A stretch of 32,506 nucleotides of DNA from Lacticaseibacillus manihotivorans DSM 13343 = JCM 12514 (GTDB lineage: Bacteria > Bacillota > Bacilli > Lactobacillales > Lactobacillaceae): assembly GCF_001435035.1 (NCBI RefSeq), contig NZ_AZEU01000232.1, positions 1 through 32,506 on the forward strand, in the 5' to 3' direction. Positions 13,719 through 22,163 of this stretch are shown here, piece after piece; positions within the stretch are counted from its first letter, which is position 1; the number at the start of each line of letters is the position of its first letter. The notes beneath the pieces are model-generated. The model did no database searches. It was given only the letters and a program-made list of their open reading frames with translations, and was not told the DNA's origin. The position numbers and the translations under genes were made by a program.

Positions 13719-14215
13719 ATGAAACCAGTGATAAAAGTCGATCATCTCGTGATTGCACAGGCAATCGGTGTGGTTGGAATCAATCGAGGCGATCCGGATT
13801 TTCGAGAAACTGTAGTCTTTTTGGAGTTGCGGTATTTGCATTATCAACGCTTGGCACAAATAAAAGGGCTAACGGTGATCGCGTTCAATGAAAGAATCCT
13901 AAATGTGCTCGTTGCAGATCTTCAGGCGCATTAGCCTCAGCATTTGAGCTCACGTCAGAAGAAGACGCGACCCTCGCCAAACAAATGCATGGCAAGTATC
14001 ATTTCTTGGCGCAAGCGACGCCTGAGGAACATGAAGCTGCCGAGCAGTTGATCAAAGAGCTATCAGTTTTTGATCAGCAAGTCATGGAGTTGTTTCGCGA
14101 TGGGTTGGGGCAAACTGAAATCGCTGAGGCGTTGGGGATGCGAGTTCGTGATGTGGCCGCAGTTAGCACGCGGGTGAAGGCCATTTATCGGCAAGTGAGG
14201 AGCGTGCGTGACTGA
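13719..14215 (+). pseudogene. Third sigma-like gene, frameshifted
   Basis: Starting at ATG 13719 (AAGGAGG upstream) the frame encodes MKPVIKVDHLVIAQAIGVVG... and stops at 13934. Open homologous-looking sequence continues in another frame (ALASAFELTSEEDATLAKQM..., then LSVFDQQVMELFRDGLGQTE, then IAEALGMRVRDVAAVSTRVK) to 14215, ending in a region-4-like helix-turn-helix. Together they would make a ~165-residue protein like the two preceding genes, with one frame change near 13900-13935. It could also be two separate short proteins, but the second part has no ribosome binding site before its ATG at 13985. Confidence 0.6.
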
Positions 14216-14277
14216 CAACAATCGGGGGTGATTTGTGGCACAAGTTGGTGTAACTCGTATTGAATACAGTTGAGATT

Positions 14278-14309
14278 AACCAGTCGGTAAACACATCGGC
14301 TGGTTTTTA
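14278..14309 (+). terminator. Terminator of the sigma-like cluster
   Basis: AACCAGTCG (14278-14286) pairs with CGGCTGGTT (14297-14305, one G-U), followed by TTTT. It lies 60 bases after the last reading frame. Confidence 0.8.
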
Positions 14310-14695
14310 TGTGCCGAAGTTCAATGACTCGGGGTTATTCTTCGAACTTACTTTAGGTTGGCAGATGTAGATCATTATTTTTTGATTGTAATCGGGAATA
14401 GGTAATACATGAATATAAGAACGTTGACACTTGTGAGCTTACTTGTTACCAGTGTAGTTCAGAATGATAAGCGCAATAGGAACTGCGCCTAAACGAATCT
14501 GCAATGTCAATGAAGCGCTGTATCGAGATTGTGAAATAGAATGTTTATTTAGCTCAAATTGTTCGATAATTTAACGTTAAGGATAAAATCAAGACACTGG
14601 GCCTCAAACGTATCTGAAACGTAATTCGTCTACAGAATTATACAAAGATAACGTTTGGCAATGAATGGGTTACACAGAATATGAATAAAGACTTT

Positions 14696-14710
14696 AGGAA
14701 ACGCTTTCAT
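14696..14710. promoter_or_regulatory. cre site (CcpA catabolite operator)
   Basis: On the minus strand ATGAAAGCGTTTCCT matches the CcpA consensus WTGNAANCGNWNNCW at every fixed position. It sits directly upstream of a TTGAAC -35 candidate (14714-14719), so the PL8 lyase is probably under carbon catabolite control. Confidence 0.6.
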
Positions 14711-14713
14711 TTC

Positions 14714-14742
14714 TTGAACGAAAAATTTATAAGAATTAATCA
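14714..14742 (+). promoter_or_regulatory. Candidate PL8 promoter
   Basis: TTGAAC (14714-14719), 17-base spacer, TAATCA (14737-14742). The -35 is good and the -10 weak; the AT-rich context and the adjacent cre site support it. Confidence 0.35.
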
Positions 14743-14881
14743 TAATTTCTAGCGTTGAATTCAGAATATCTCAATGGTATCATTACGAAGATTTGTACCT
14801 AAGGAGGTGAATAAAACACAATCAAAGGGTAACGGGGAATACATTTCGACTTAGTGAATCTAGTCTAGGGAGGCTATGGAA

Positions 14882-17800
14882 ATGGAGAAAGTCGTTCGGT
14901 TTAAGCTTCACAAACATAAGAAGCAATGGTTGACTATTGGGGTGGTCACCGTTGCTGGTGTTGTGATTTCAGTAACTACAACCACACAGGTTTCTGCAAA
15001 TACCGAAACGCAACCAGCGATTGCTGTTGAGACGACATCTACTCAGCTAACTGATACGAGTCAGATACAGGATTCTGATTCAGTTGTCGATGATGCGGAG
15101 AATACCGAAGAAGTATCCGGTCCATCTGAATCACCGCAAACGTCAGCTGTGGTCAGCGACACAGATCCGAAAACAATATCAGAAACAACGCCTGAGGACG
15201 AAGCGACAACGTTAGCGAATACGGCGCCTAAAAATGATAGCGCTATCTCAAGCGGCGCCGACACGATTGATGAAGCAACTGCAACATCTAAATCAACGCC
15301 AACAAGCACATTGACTCAAACATCGAAGCAAGAAGCTGATGTTGCGATCGTGGCCGCGCCAGATGCAACCAACTTAGCTACTGGAAAGTCGGCCAAGTCA
15401 AGTTGGAACGGTGACAGTTCGCATTCGGCGGATATGGCGATCGACGGCGATAAGAATTCTCGCTGGGCTGGCCAACAAGGTGAGGAGAATGGCGATCAGA
15501 CGTTAACGGTTGATTTGGGCAAAGCTGACACTGTTAGTGAAGTCGATATCAAATTTGAATCTGAAACGACTGATTATGAAGTTTTGACTTCTGTTGATGG
15601 TATCGACTATACCAAAGTGTTTGGTGTTACCAATGGTGAAAAACATAGCAACATCGATAAAGTGATCGTTTTTGATCCGGTGCAAGCGCGTTACGTTCAA
15701 TATCATCAGCTCAGTAACTGGCAATTATCTAGTAATAAGAAATGGTATGCTTCAAGCATTTATGAACTCAATATTTATCGAACAAAGCAAGCGTTGACGG
15801 CATTATCGATCTCGCCTGCAGATGCGACTATGAGTGTTGGCACTCAACGAACGCTGGTACCAACGATCACGCCTAAAAATCTTGTTTTCGATTCCTCACG
15901 CTTGGTTTGGACGAGTAGTGATGAGTCTGTGGCAACTGTGGTCAATGGTAAGGTGACGGCCAATCAATTAGGCACAGCAACTATCTCAGTCAAAGATAGC
16001 GCAACTGGATTATCAAGCCAAGCTAACATTTCAGTGGTTGCCCAACGTCAAGAATATGTCACGATGCGTGAACGTTGGCGTGACCGATTGATGCCAGAAT
16101 CACCGGATACAAGCGATCCTAACGTCAAAGATTATTTGACCACAATTGCAGCGCAAAGCGATGAACTTTGGCAAACTATGGATACCAGTTCGAATCGTGA
16201 TCGATTATGGGAGAAAGTCTCAACTGATACCGAATCAGCTGATATGACCACCACCTTCAAAAAAATCAAGACATTGACTCTGGGCTATTACGATCCATTA
16301 AGCAAACAATATCAAGACCCTGAAGTTTATAACGCTATTGTCGACGCGCTGGATTTCATGGTCACCACAAAAAAATATAACGGGACTTACTGGAAGGTCA
16401 ATTGGTGGGATTGGAACATCGGCTCTTCACAACCGTTGATCGATACGCTGATGTTACTTTATCCAGATTTAAAGCAATCAGCACCTGATAAGTTAGTTGA
16501 GTTTGTAACGCCAGTAACGTTATACGACATTGCCCCAGATGTGCCATTTCAAACTGAAGACCCAACCGGTGCGAATTTGACGGATGTTGGGATTTCAGTG
16601 CTAGGAAGTGGTTTATTACTGGAAGACGATACACGCGTTGCATTGGTGCAAGCACAATTGCCAGAAGTGCTGAGCTTTTCGACTAGTGGGGATGGCATGT
16701 ATGCTGACGGTTCATTCATTCAACATAAACAACATGCCTACAACGGTGCGTACGGCAGTGATATGCTGCGCGGGATCGCGCGAATCGTTACAATCTTGCA
16801 AGATACGCCTTGGGCAATCAGTGATGATCAACTCAGTGACTTTTATCAATTCGTCGATAAAGGCTATTTGCAATTGATGGTTGAAGGTCGGATGCCATCG
16901 ATGTTCAATGGTCGCACGATTTCGCGGACGCCGCTGTTGAATCAAGATACCAGTGAATTAGAGTCAGGCCGTGAAGCAATCGTGGATTTAGCAATGATTG
17001 CGACCTTTGCGCCTAAATCATTGCAAAACAAGATCTATCAAGAAATTGACACTTGGATTGAGCAAGTTGGCTCAGCATATAATTTCTTTAGTAATGCACG
17101 AGATTATGAAGCCTTAACCGTCTTGCAAAAAGCAGTGGATGCGAATTTAGATCGGGCGACTGATACTAGTGTATTGAATATTTATGGCAAAATGGATCGG
17201 GTGCTTCAACGCACCCCAACTTATTCAGTTGCTTTAAGTCTGTATTCTAAACGCATCTCAAGTTTCGAAGCGGTGAATACTGAAAACAAGCATGGTTGGC
17301 ATATTTCTGACGGGATGTTGTATTTATACAATGGTGATTTGCAACAATTTGGCGAAGGTTATTGGCCAACGGTTGATCCTTATCGTCTACCTGGTACGAC
17401 AGTAGATACACTACCGTTGGAGAATGCATCAGGTTCTGGGAGAAAATCTCCTGAATCATGGGTCGGAGGTGCGACGGATACTAAGATTGCGGCAATTGGC
17501 ATGGCGCTGAATAAAGCAGGGACGGCCACCAACTTAGTCGCTAAGAAATCTTGGTTCTTGTTGAATGGTCAAATCGTTAATCTTGGTGCGGGTATCACAG
17601 GATCGACAACTGCTGATATCGAAACCATCGTTGATGATCGTCAATTGACTACGCCGGAAACATACGTGACTGTTGATGGTGCTGCATTCGTTAACGGCAG
17701 TCACGTAAATCAATGGGCGAATATCAATACTGGCACCTTAGCCAACAACATAGGCTACATCATTGCTTCCAGTAATCATCCAGTGAACATCAGTGAAGCC

Positions 17801-18778
17801 AGTCGCACGGGTAAGTATTCAGATATCAATTCGCAGTTCCCATCTGAGAAAGAATATACCTTTGACTATCTGACAGTTGCCATCAATCACGGTGCTAAAA
17901 TCACAGATGGCACTTATGAATATGTGACCGTGCCTGGTGCGACGGATGAGCAAATCGCTGAATTGGCGACAAAACCGATTTATCAAGTGTTATCAAATAC
18001 CTCAGATTTGCAAGCCATTCAAACGGGCAACCAAATTTTAGCCAACGCCTGGACGTCGGCGGATGACATTGCTGGTTTACTTAGTGTCGATCACGCGAGT
18101 TCTTTAGTCGTCACGGCATTAGGTGGTGGCGACTATGAAGTCAGTGTTTCTGACCCGACGCAAAGCAATGAAGCAGTGACGCTGACCTTTAAAGAAGGTG
18201 TGACTTTATCCGCTGACGACGCTGGCGTATTCAGCGTGAAGGGGACACAGTTGATTTTTGATTCAGATGGCCAACAAGGGGCGAGCCAAACGGTACTCGT
18301 TCACTTAGGAGCCCTGGTAGACAAGTCGCAGCTTGGTGAAGCAATGACGCAAGCTGAAAAGATCGATACAAGCCGATATGTACCAAGCACACTTCAACAA
18401 TTAGCCAAAGCATTGCGTCATGCAAAGTCTGTGTTTACAGCTCAGCACATTGAACAAGCGTCAGTTAATCAAGCGACCTCAGCATTACGATTGGCGATTA
18501 CTGGCTTGAAGTTAAAACAGACGAGTACCAAAACAGCGGTGCATCAAAGCCAAGGCAAGCAGACTTACAATTCTACAAATAAGTTGACGCCACCGAATGT
18601 CAAACAACAAGATTCTGATCATTTGGATAAACTCAGTGTCGGTGGGCAGAAGAATGCTAAGGCACCGCAAACTGGTGATCACGTCAACCGAGCAACATCC
18701 TGGCTTGGCGTATTGATTATTAGTTTGATGTCAGCGGGGATGGCCTTAACAAGCAAGTTTAAACATGAATCAAACTAG
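14882..18778 (+). CDS. Cell-wall-anchored polysaccharide lyase family 8 (hyaluronate/chondroitin/xanthan lyase type)
   Basis: A 1298-aa surface enzyme that should cleave uronic-acid polysaccharides by beta-elimination. Order: a long signal peptide of the KxYKxGKxW kind (KLHKHKKQW, cleavage near VSA-NT); a Thr/Ser-rich linker; an F5/8-type C (CBM32) domain about 160-305; a BIG2 Ig-like domain about 308-390; the PL8 alpha-toroid about 395-765 with the aromatic patch NWWDWNIG; then PL8 beta domains. Catalytic Asn565 (GANLTD), His615 and Tyr624 (SFIQHKQHAYNGAYG) have the same spacing as the known Asn/His/Tyr triad. A C-terminal helical repeat is followed by a sorting signal in which APQTG (1261-1265) replaces LPXTG, a membrane helix and a basic tail. 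The ATG at 14882 is 8 bases after GGGAGG; 14876 is too close. Confidence 0.93.
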   Translation: MEKVVRFKLHKHKKQWLTIGVVTVAGVVISVTTTTQVSANTETQPAIAVETTSTQLTDTSQIQDSDSVVDDAENTEEVSGPSESPQTSAVVSDTDPKTISETTPEDEATTLANTAPKNDSAISSGADTIDEATATSKSTPTSTLTQTSKQEADVAIVAAPDATNLATGKSAKSSWNGDSSHSADMAIDGDKNSRWAGQQGEENGDQTLTVDLGKADTVSEVDIKFESETTDYEVLTSVDGIDYTKVFGVTNGEKHSNIDKVIVFDPVQARYVQYHQLSNWQLSSNKKWYASSIYELNIYRTKQALTALSISPADATMSVGTQRTLVPTITPKNLVFDSSRLVWTSSDESVATVVNGKVTANQLGTATISVKDSATGLSSQANISVVAQRQEYVTMRERWRDRLMPESPDTSDPNVKDYLTTIAAQSDELWQTMDTSSNRDRLWEKVSTDTESADMTTTFKKIKTLTLGYYDPLSKQYQDPEVYNAIVDALDFMVTTKKYNGTYWKVNWWDWNIGSSQPLIDTLMLLYPDLKQSAPDKLVEFVTPVTLYDIAPDVPFQTEDPTGANLTDVGISVLGSGLLLEDDTRVALVQAQLPEVLSFSTSGDGMYADGSFIQHKQHAYNGAYGSDMLRGIARIVTILQDTPWAISDDQLSDFYQFVDKGYLQLMVEGRMPSMFNGRTISRTPLLNQDTSELESGREAIVDLAMIATFAPKSLQNKIYQEIDTWIEQVGSAYNFFSNARDYEALTVLQKAVDANLDRATDTSVLNIYGKMDRVLQRTPTYSVALSLYSKRISSFEAVNTENKHGWHISDGMLYLYNGDLQQFGEGYWPTVDPYRLPGTTVDTLPLENASGSGRKSPESWVGGATDTKIAAIGMALNKAGTATNLVAKKSWFLLNGQIVNLGAGITGSTTADIETIVDDRQLTTPETYVTVDGAAFVNGSHVNQWANINTGTLANNIGYIIASSNHPVNISEASRTGKYSDINSQFPSEKEYTFDYLTVAINHGAKITDGTYEYVTVPGATDEQIAELATKPIYQVLSNTSDLQAIQTGNQILANAWTSADDIAGLLSVDHASSLVVTALGGGDYEVSVSDPTQSNEAVTLTFKEGVTLSADDAGVFSVKGTQLIFDSDGQQGASQTVLVHLGALVDKSQLGEAMTQAEKIDTSRYVPSTLQQLAKALRHAKSVFTAQHIEQASVNQATSALRLAITGLKLKQTSTKTAVHQSQGKQTYNSTNKLTPPNVKQQDSDHLDKLSVGGQKNAKAPQTGDHVNRATSWLGVLIISLMSAGMALTSKFKHESN

Positions 18779-18810
18779 AAGATTGCAATATAGCTACTAA
18801 AGCCCAAGAG

Positions 18811-18848
18811 AGCCCCAATCGACGTTGTTCACGTTGATTGGGGCTTTT
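18811..18848 (+). terminator. Terminator of the PL8 gene
   Basis: AGCCCCAATC (18811-18820) pairs with GATTGGGGCT (18836-18845), with an inner AC/GT extension, followed by TTTT. Confidence 0.85.
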
Positions 18849-18899
18849 GGTTATTAAAGTTTTTCTCCATGATGCTATCAAGGTCATGGCCAAAGTGCT

Positions 18900-19331
18900 T
18901 CAAGTCGCACCGCTGATCACTACTACGATAGTCATGGTGAATATCCAGATGAGGTGTTGTTAGATACGTTGTACCGAACTCGCGAAAATATTGGACTGGG
19001 TGCCAATCTTGGTATTCGCGTTAGTGGTCCACGGCTTGGGCGTAAGCCTAAACATGTGGATCCAGCGCAGTGCCAGCAAGATGAAGGTGCAGAGACTCGG
19101 CGTGGGGAAATTGAGCGCCGCTTCTCGTTCATAAAGGGCAATCTTGGGTTGGGCCTGGTAAATGAAAAGACTGCGGAAACGATTGCGGTTGCCATAGCCA
19201 CTGGTGTCGTCATGGCAAATCTGGAGAATCTCCTCGTAGTCTTAGGTGGACCAATTTCGGTGACTGCCAAAAAGAATAAGACTGCGGTGAAGATTGATTA
19301 CAAAGTTATCGTGGATCTGCCTGAAAGTTAA
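18900..19331 (+). pseudogene. 3' remnant of a DDE transposase (IS5-like)
   Basis: The open frame reads DHYYDSHGEYPDEV, then DTLYRTRENIGLGANLGIRV, SGPRLGRKPK, and EIERRFSFIKGNLGLGLV. This is the C-terminal part of a DDE transposase of the IS5 kind, including the region around the final catalytic Glu (ErRFSFiK). The first half of the gene, with the earlier Asp residues, is missing. No intact start or ribosome binding site exists, so this is a scar. It marks the junction between the PL8 gene and the exopolysaccharide operon. Confidence 0.75.
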
Positions 19332-19429
19332 GGATAATTCACCAGCCACTACTTAGGAGTTCTTGAAAGTGTCAAACTCCCGCGGAAGAAGACTGTGCAC
19401 TTTGTTGAATCAGATAATTTAAGAATGTG

Positions 19430-19449
19430 ATTTTGCATATATGCAAAAT
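19430..19449. promoter_or_regulatory. Perfect 20-bp palindrome upstream of ugd
   Basis: ATTTTGCATATATGCAAAAT reads identically on both strands. It lies about 70-90 bases upstream of the ugd promoter, without a T-run, so it is more like a dimeric repressor/activator operator than a terminator. The cognate protein is unknown. Confidence 0.55.
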
Positions 19450-19519
19450 ATGAATAGCTAAAATTATTGACAGAAAACATTACAAGACTGTATCAAGAAA
19501 TATTAACCGCTTGCAATTC

Positions 19520-19547
19520 TTGTGCTTATGTTTGAGTAAGGTATACT
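19520..19547 (+). promoter_or_regulatory. Promoter of the exopolysaccharide operon
   Basis: TTGTGC (19520-19525), 16-base spacer, TATACT (19542-19547). It is followed by a 73-base leader with a short palindrome ACACTAGTGT near 19568-19577. Confidence 0.55.
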
Positions 19548-19620
19548 GATAATTAGACTAGATAAACACTAGTGTGTTTGTATATGGTAGGCACATACAC
19601 AAAAAAGGGGAACGAACAGG

Positions 19621-20871
19621 ATGAGTAAAGATTTTAAGATCGCTGTAGCGGGTACTGGTTACGTGGGGTTAAGTATCGCAACACTGCTTTCACAACATCA
19701 TCATGTCGAAGCAGTTGATGTTATTCCTGAAAAAGTGGAATTGATCAACAAAGGTAAGTCTCCGATTCAAGATGATTATATCGAAAAATACTTGGCTGAA
19801 AAACCACTTGATCTGCATGCCACATTAGATGGCGAAGCAGCATATAAACAAGCTGATTTTGTCGTGATTGCAACACCAACCAATTACGACAGCAAGAAGA
19901 ACTTCTTTGATACCTCACTGGTTGAAGAGGTCATCGAACTTGTATTGAAAACTAACCCAGAAGCCATTATGGTCATCAAGTCTACGATTCCGGTGGGTTA
20001 CACGACTAAGATTTGTGAAAAGTACAACAGCAAGAATATTATCTTTGCGCCAGAATTCCTGCGTGAAAGCAAAGCCTTATATGATAACTTGTATCCATCT
20101 CGAATCGTTGTGGGTACTGACTTTGATGATGAAAAGCTGGTTGCTGCAGCGCATGACTTTGCTGGACTTTTACAAGAAGGTGCCCTCAAGCCAGACATTG
20201 ATACCTTGTACATGGGCTTTACCGAAGCAGAAGCAGTTAAACTGTTTGCTAATACCTATCTCGCTTTACGTGTATCGTATTTCAACGAACTGGACACCTA
20301 TGCTGAGATGAAAGGCTTGAACACCCAACAAATTATTGACGGTGTTTCCCTTGATCCTCGTATTGGAACCCACTATAATAATCCTTCATTTGGTTATGGC
20401 GGATATTGCCTGCCAAAGGATACCAAACAATTGTTGGCTAACTATGAAGACGTGCCAGAAAACTTGATTGAAGCCATTGTACAGTCAAATAGTACCCGTA
20501 AAGACTTTATTGCGGATCGCGTTCTTGAACTGGCTGGTTACTACAATTACGATAAGGATAATGAATTTGATCCTTCCAAAGAACATGACACTACAATTGG
20601 CGTTTACCGATTAACCATGAAGAGCAATTCCGATAACTTCCGTCAAAGCTCAATTCAAGGAGTTATGAAGCGAATCAAGGCCAAAGGTGCCACGGTCATC
20701 ATCTACGAGCCGACTCTGGAAGAAGGCGAGACATTCTTCGGCAGTCTGGTCGTTAATGATCTTGATGAATTTAAGAAGCAGTCTCATGCAATCATCGCCA
20801 ACCGCTATAATGCCGAGTTAGATGATGTACGGGACAAGGTATATACGCGGGATATTTTTCGGCGGGATTGA
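19621..20871 (+). CDS. ugd: UDP-glucose 6-dehydrogenase
   Basis: A 416-aa NAD-dependent nucleotide-sugar dehydrogenase, converting UDP-glucose to UDP-glucuronate with two NAD+. Seen: the Rossmann motif [16 protein letters not shown] (about residues 8-23), [11 protein letters not shown], the E-x-L-R-E-S motif ([12 protein letters not shown]), and the active-site segment [12 protein letters not shown] with the catalytic Cys near residue 262. The C-terminal domain has [19 protein letters not shown]-mannose dehydrogenase is a relative, but length and motifs suit UDP-glucose dehydrogenases. First gene of the operon; GGGGAACGAACAGG precedes the ATG. It implies a glucuronate-containing or glucuronate-derived polymer. 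Confidence 0.93.
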   Translation: MSKDFKIAVAGTGYVGLSIATLLSQHHHVEAVDVIPEKVELINKGKSPIQDDYIEKYLAEKPLDLHATLDGEAAYKQADFVVIATPTNYDSKKNFFDTSLVEEVIELVLKTNPEAIMVIKSTIPVGYTTKICEKYNSKNIIFAPEFLRESKALYDNLYPSRIVVGTDFDDEKLVAAAHDFAGLLQEGALKPDIDTLYMGFTEAEAVKLFANTYLALRVSYFNELDTYAEMKGLNTQQIIDGVSLDPRIGTHYNNPSFGYGGYCLPKDTKQLLANYEDVPENLIEAIVQSNSTRKDFIADRVLELAGYYNYDKDNEFDPSKEHDTTIGVYRLTMKSNSDNFRQSSIQGVMKRIKAKGATVIIYEPTLEEGETFFGSLVVNDLDEFKKQSHAIIANRYNAELDDVRDKVYTRDIFRRD

Positions 20872-20888
20872 TTGACTGGAGGGTAAGT

Positions 20889-22151
20889 GTGAAGAAAAAG
20901 AAACTACTCATCTATGCGCATTATTACACACCTGATGTGGCATCGACCGGCCAGATTCTCAAAGAGCTGGCAGAGGGGATGCTAGATACGTTCGACATCA
21001 CGGTAATCTGTGTTGTCCCATCGTATTCCGGCAAGGTCGATGATGCGTACAAGACGAAGAAGTTCTATCGAGAAGAAATCAATGGCGTGCATGTCTTGCG
21101 AATTCGCGTACCGGAGTTCAGTAAGCAGGACAAGCGCTCGCGCATCAAGAACATTATCTCGTATTTCTTTGGTTCGATGCGTGCCACCTTCAAGGTTGGC
21201 CATCAAGATTATGTCTTCTCCATCTCGCAACCACCGATCTTGGGTGGTTTGCTTGGTGTTTGGGGGAAATGGATAAAGCATGCGAAATTTATCTATAACA
21301 TTCAAGACTTCAACCCTGAGCAGATTATGGCAGTCGGATATAGCCGAAACAAGCTAGTTCTGAAGCTGATGATGGCGCTGGATAAATTCAGTTGTAAACA
21401 GAGTGATCTGGTCATTACGGTAGGCCGTGATCTCGTCGAGACGCTCAAGAATCGCTTCAAGCCAGGGCGAGCACCAAAAGTCGCGATGATTAATAATTGG
21501 ATTGATGAAAAAGAGATTCATCCGCTATCTGCAGATGAACCACATGTTGTTGCATTTAAGCAAAAATATAGGCTTGAAGATAAATTTGTCGTGATGTATT
21601 CGGGGAATATCGGGCTCTACTACGATCTTGAGAACCTGATCAAAGTGATTGAGAAATTTCCTGCTGGCACGAAGTCTGCAGGTGGTCAGAAAGTTGAGTT
21701 TGTATTCGTTGGGGCAGGGTCGATGCTTGATACATTGAAGCAGTATGTTGAAATGCACGAGATGAAGAATGTCAGTTTTATTCCTTATCAGCCAAAAGCT
21801 GATTTGATTTATAGCTTGAATGCTGCGGATATTCATTGGTGCGTTAACGCCAAAGGAATCAAGGGCGTTAGTTGTCCAAGTAAGTTTTATGGAATTGCCG
21901 CAGCAGGGAAGCCGGTACTCGGAGTATTGGAACAAGGTGCAGAGATCGAACGACTAATTCGTGATCATCACGCAGGATATCTTGCAACTCCCGGAGATTA
22001 TTCTCTAGTTGAAACCAATATTCGCACAGCGTTAGGTTTATCTGAAGGGCTTCAGCAGATGGGACAAAGGAGTCGTGAAATAATTAATGGTGGATTGACT
22101 AAAACAGAGTCAGTAAAGAAGTATGTACATAAGATAACGATGTTACAGTAA
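20889..22151 (+). CDS. Glycosyltransferase family 4 (WbuB-like)
   Basis: A 420-aa GT-B-fold retaining glycosyltransferase. The N-terminal acceptor domain begins LLIYAHYYTPDVASTGQIL, typical of WbuB-like enzymes. The donor domain has VVMYSGNIGLYYDLENLI (about residues 230-247) and the C-terminal signature GVSCPSKFYGIAAAGKPVLG. It transfers a sugar from a nucleotide donor to the lipid-linked repeat unit at the cytoplasmic face; the sugar cannot be told. GTG 20889 follows GGAGGG; a longer in-frame TTG start overlapping ugd has no such site. It follows ugd directly. Confidence 0.88.
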   Translation: MKKKKLLIYAHYYTPDVASTGQILKELAEGMLDTFDITVICVVPSYSGKVDDAYKTKKFYREEINGVHVLRIRVPEFSKQDKRSRIKNIISYFFGSMRATFKVGHQDYVFSISQPPILGGLLGVWGKWIKHAKFIYNIQDFNPEQIMAVGYSRNKLVLKLMMALDKFSCKQSDLVITVGRDLVETLKNRFKPGRAPKVAMINNWIDEKEIHPLSADEPHVVAFKQKYRLEDKFVVMYSGNIGLYYDLENLIKVIEKFPAGTKSAGGQKVEFVFVGAGSMLDTLKQYVEMHEMKNVSFIPYQPKADLIYSLNAADIHWCVNAKGIKGVSCPSKFYGIAAAGKPVLGVLEQGAEIERLIRDHHAGYLATPGDYSLVETNIRTALGLSEGLQQMGQRSREIINGGLTKTESVKKYVHKITMLQ

Positions 22152-22163
22152 GGGGGGAGCTAA

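Larger units (their letters stand above)
14310..14881 (+). other. Long AT-rich leader/control region of the PL8 gene
   Basis: About 570 bases without a gene. It holds a cre-like operator and a possible promoter (listed separately). It also has an orphan AAGGAGG at 14801-14807 that has no usable start codon after it, except an overlapping GTG that would give a 15-residue peptide. The length suggests a long regulated 5' region. Confidence 0.5.

Noticed and set aside
14801-14854. Strong AAGGAGG with an overlapping GTG giving a 15-residue peptide
   Set aside because: The GTG lies inside the ribosome binding site, so it cannot be the start it serves; no other start codon is at the right distance.
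14882-20871. A hyaluronan synthesis locus (ugd plus PL8 lyase)
   Set aside because: No processive membrane GT2 of the HasA type is present; all GT2 genes here are small and soluble.
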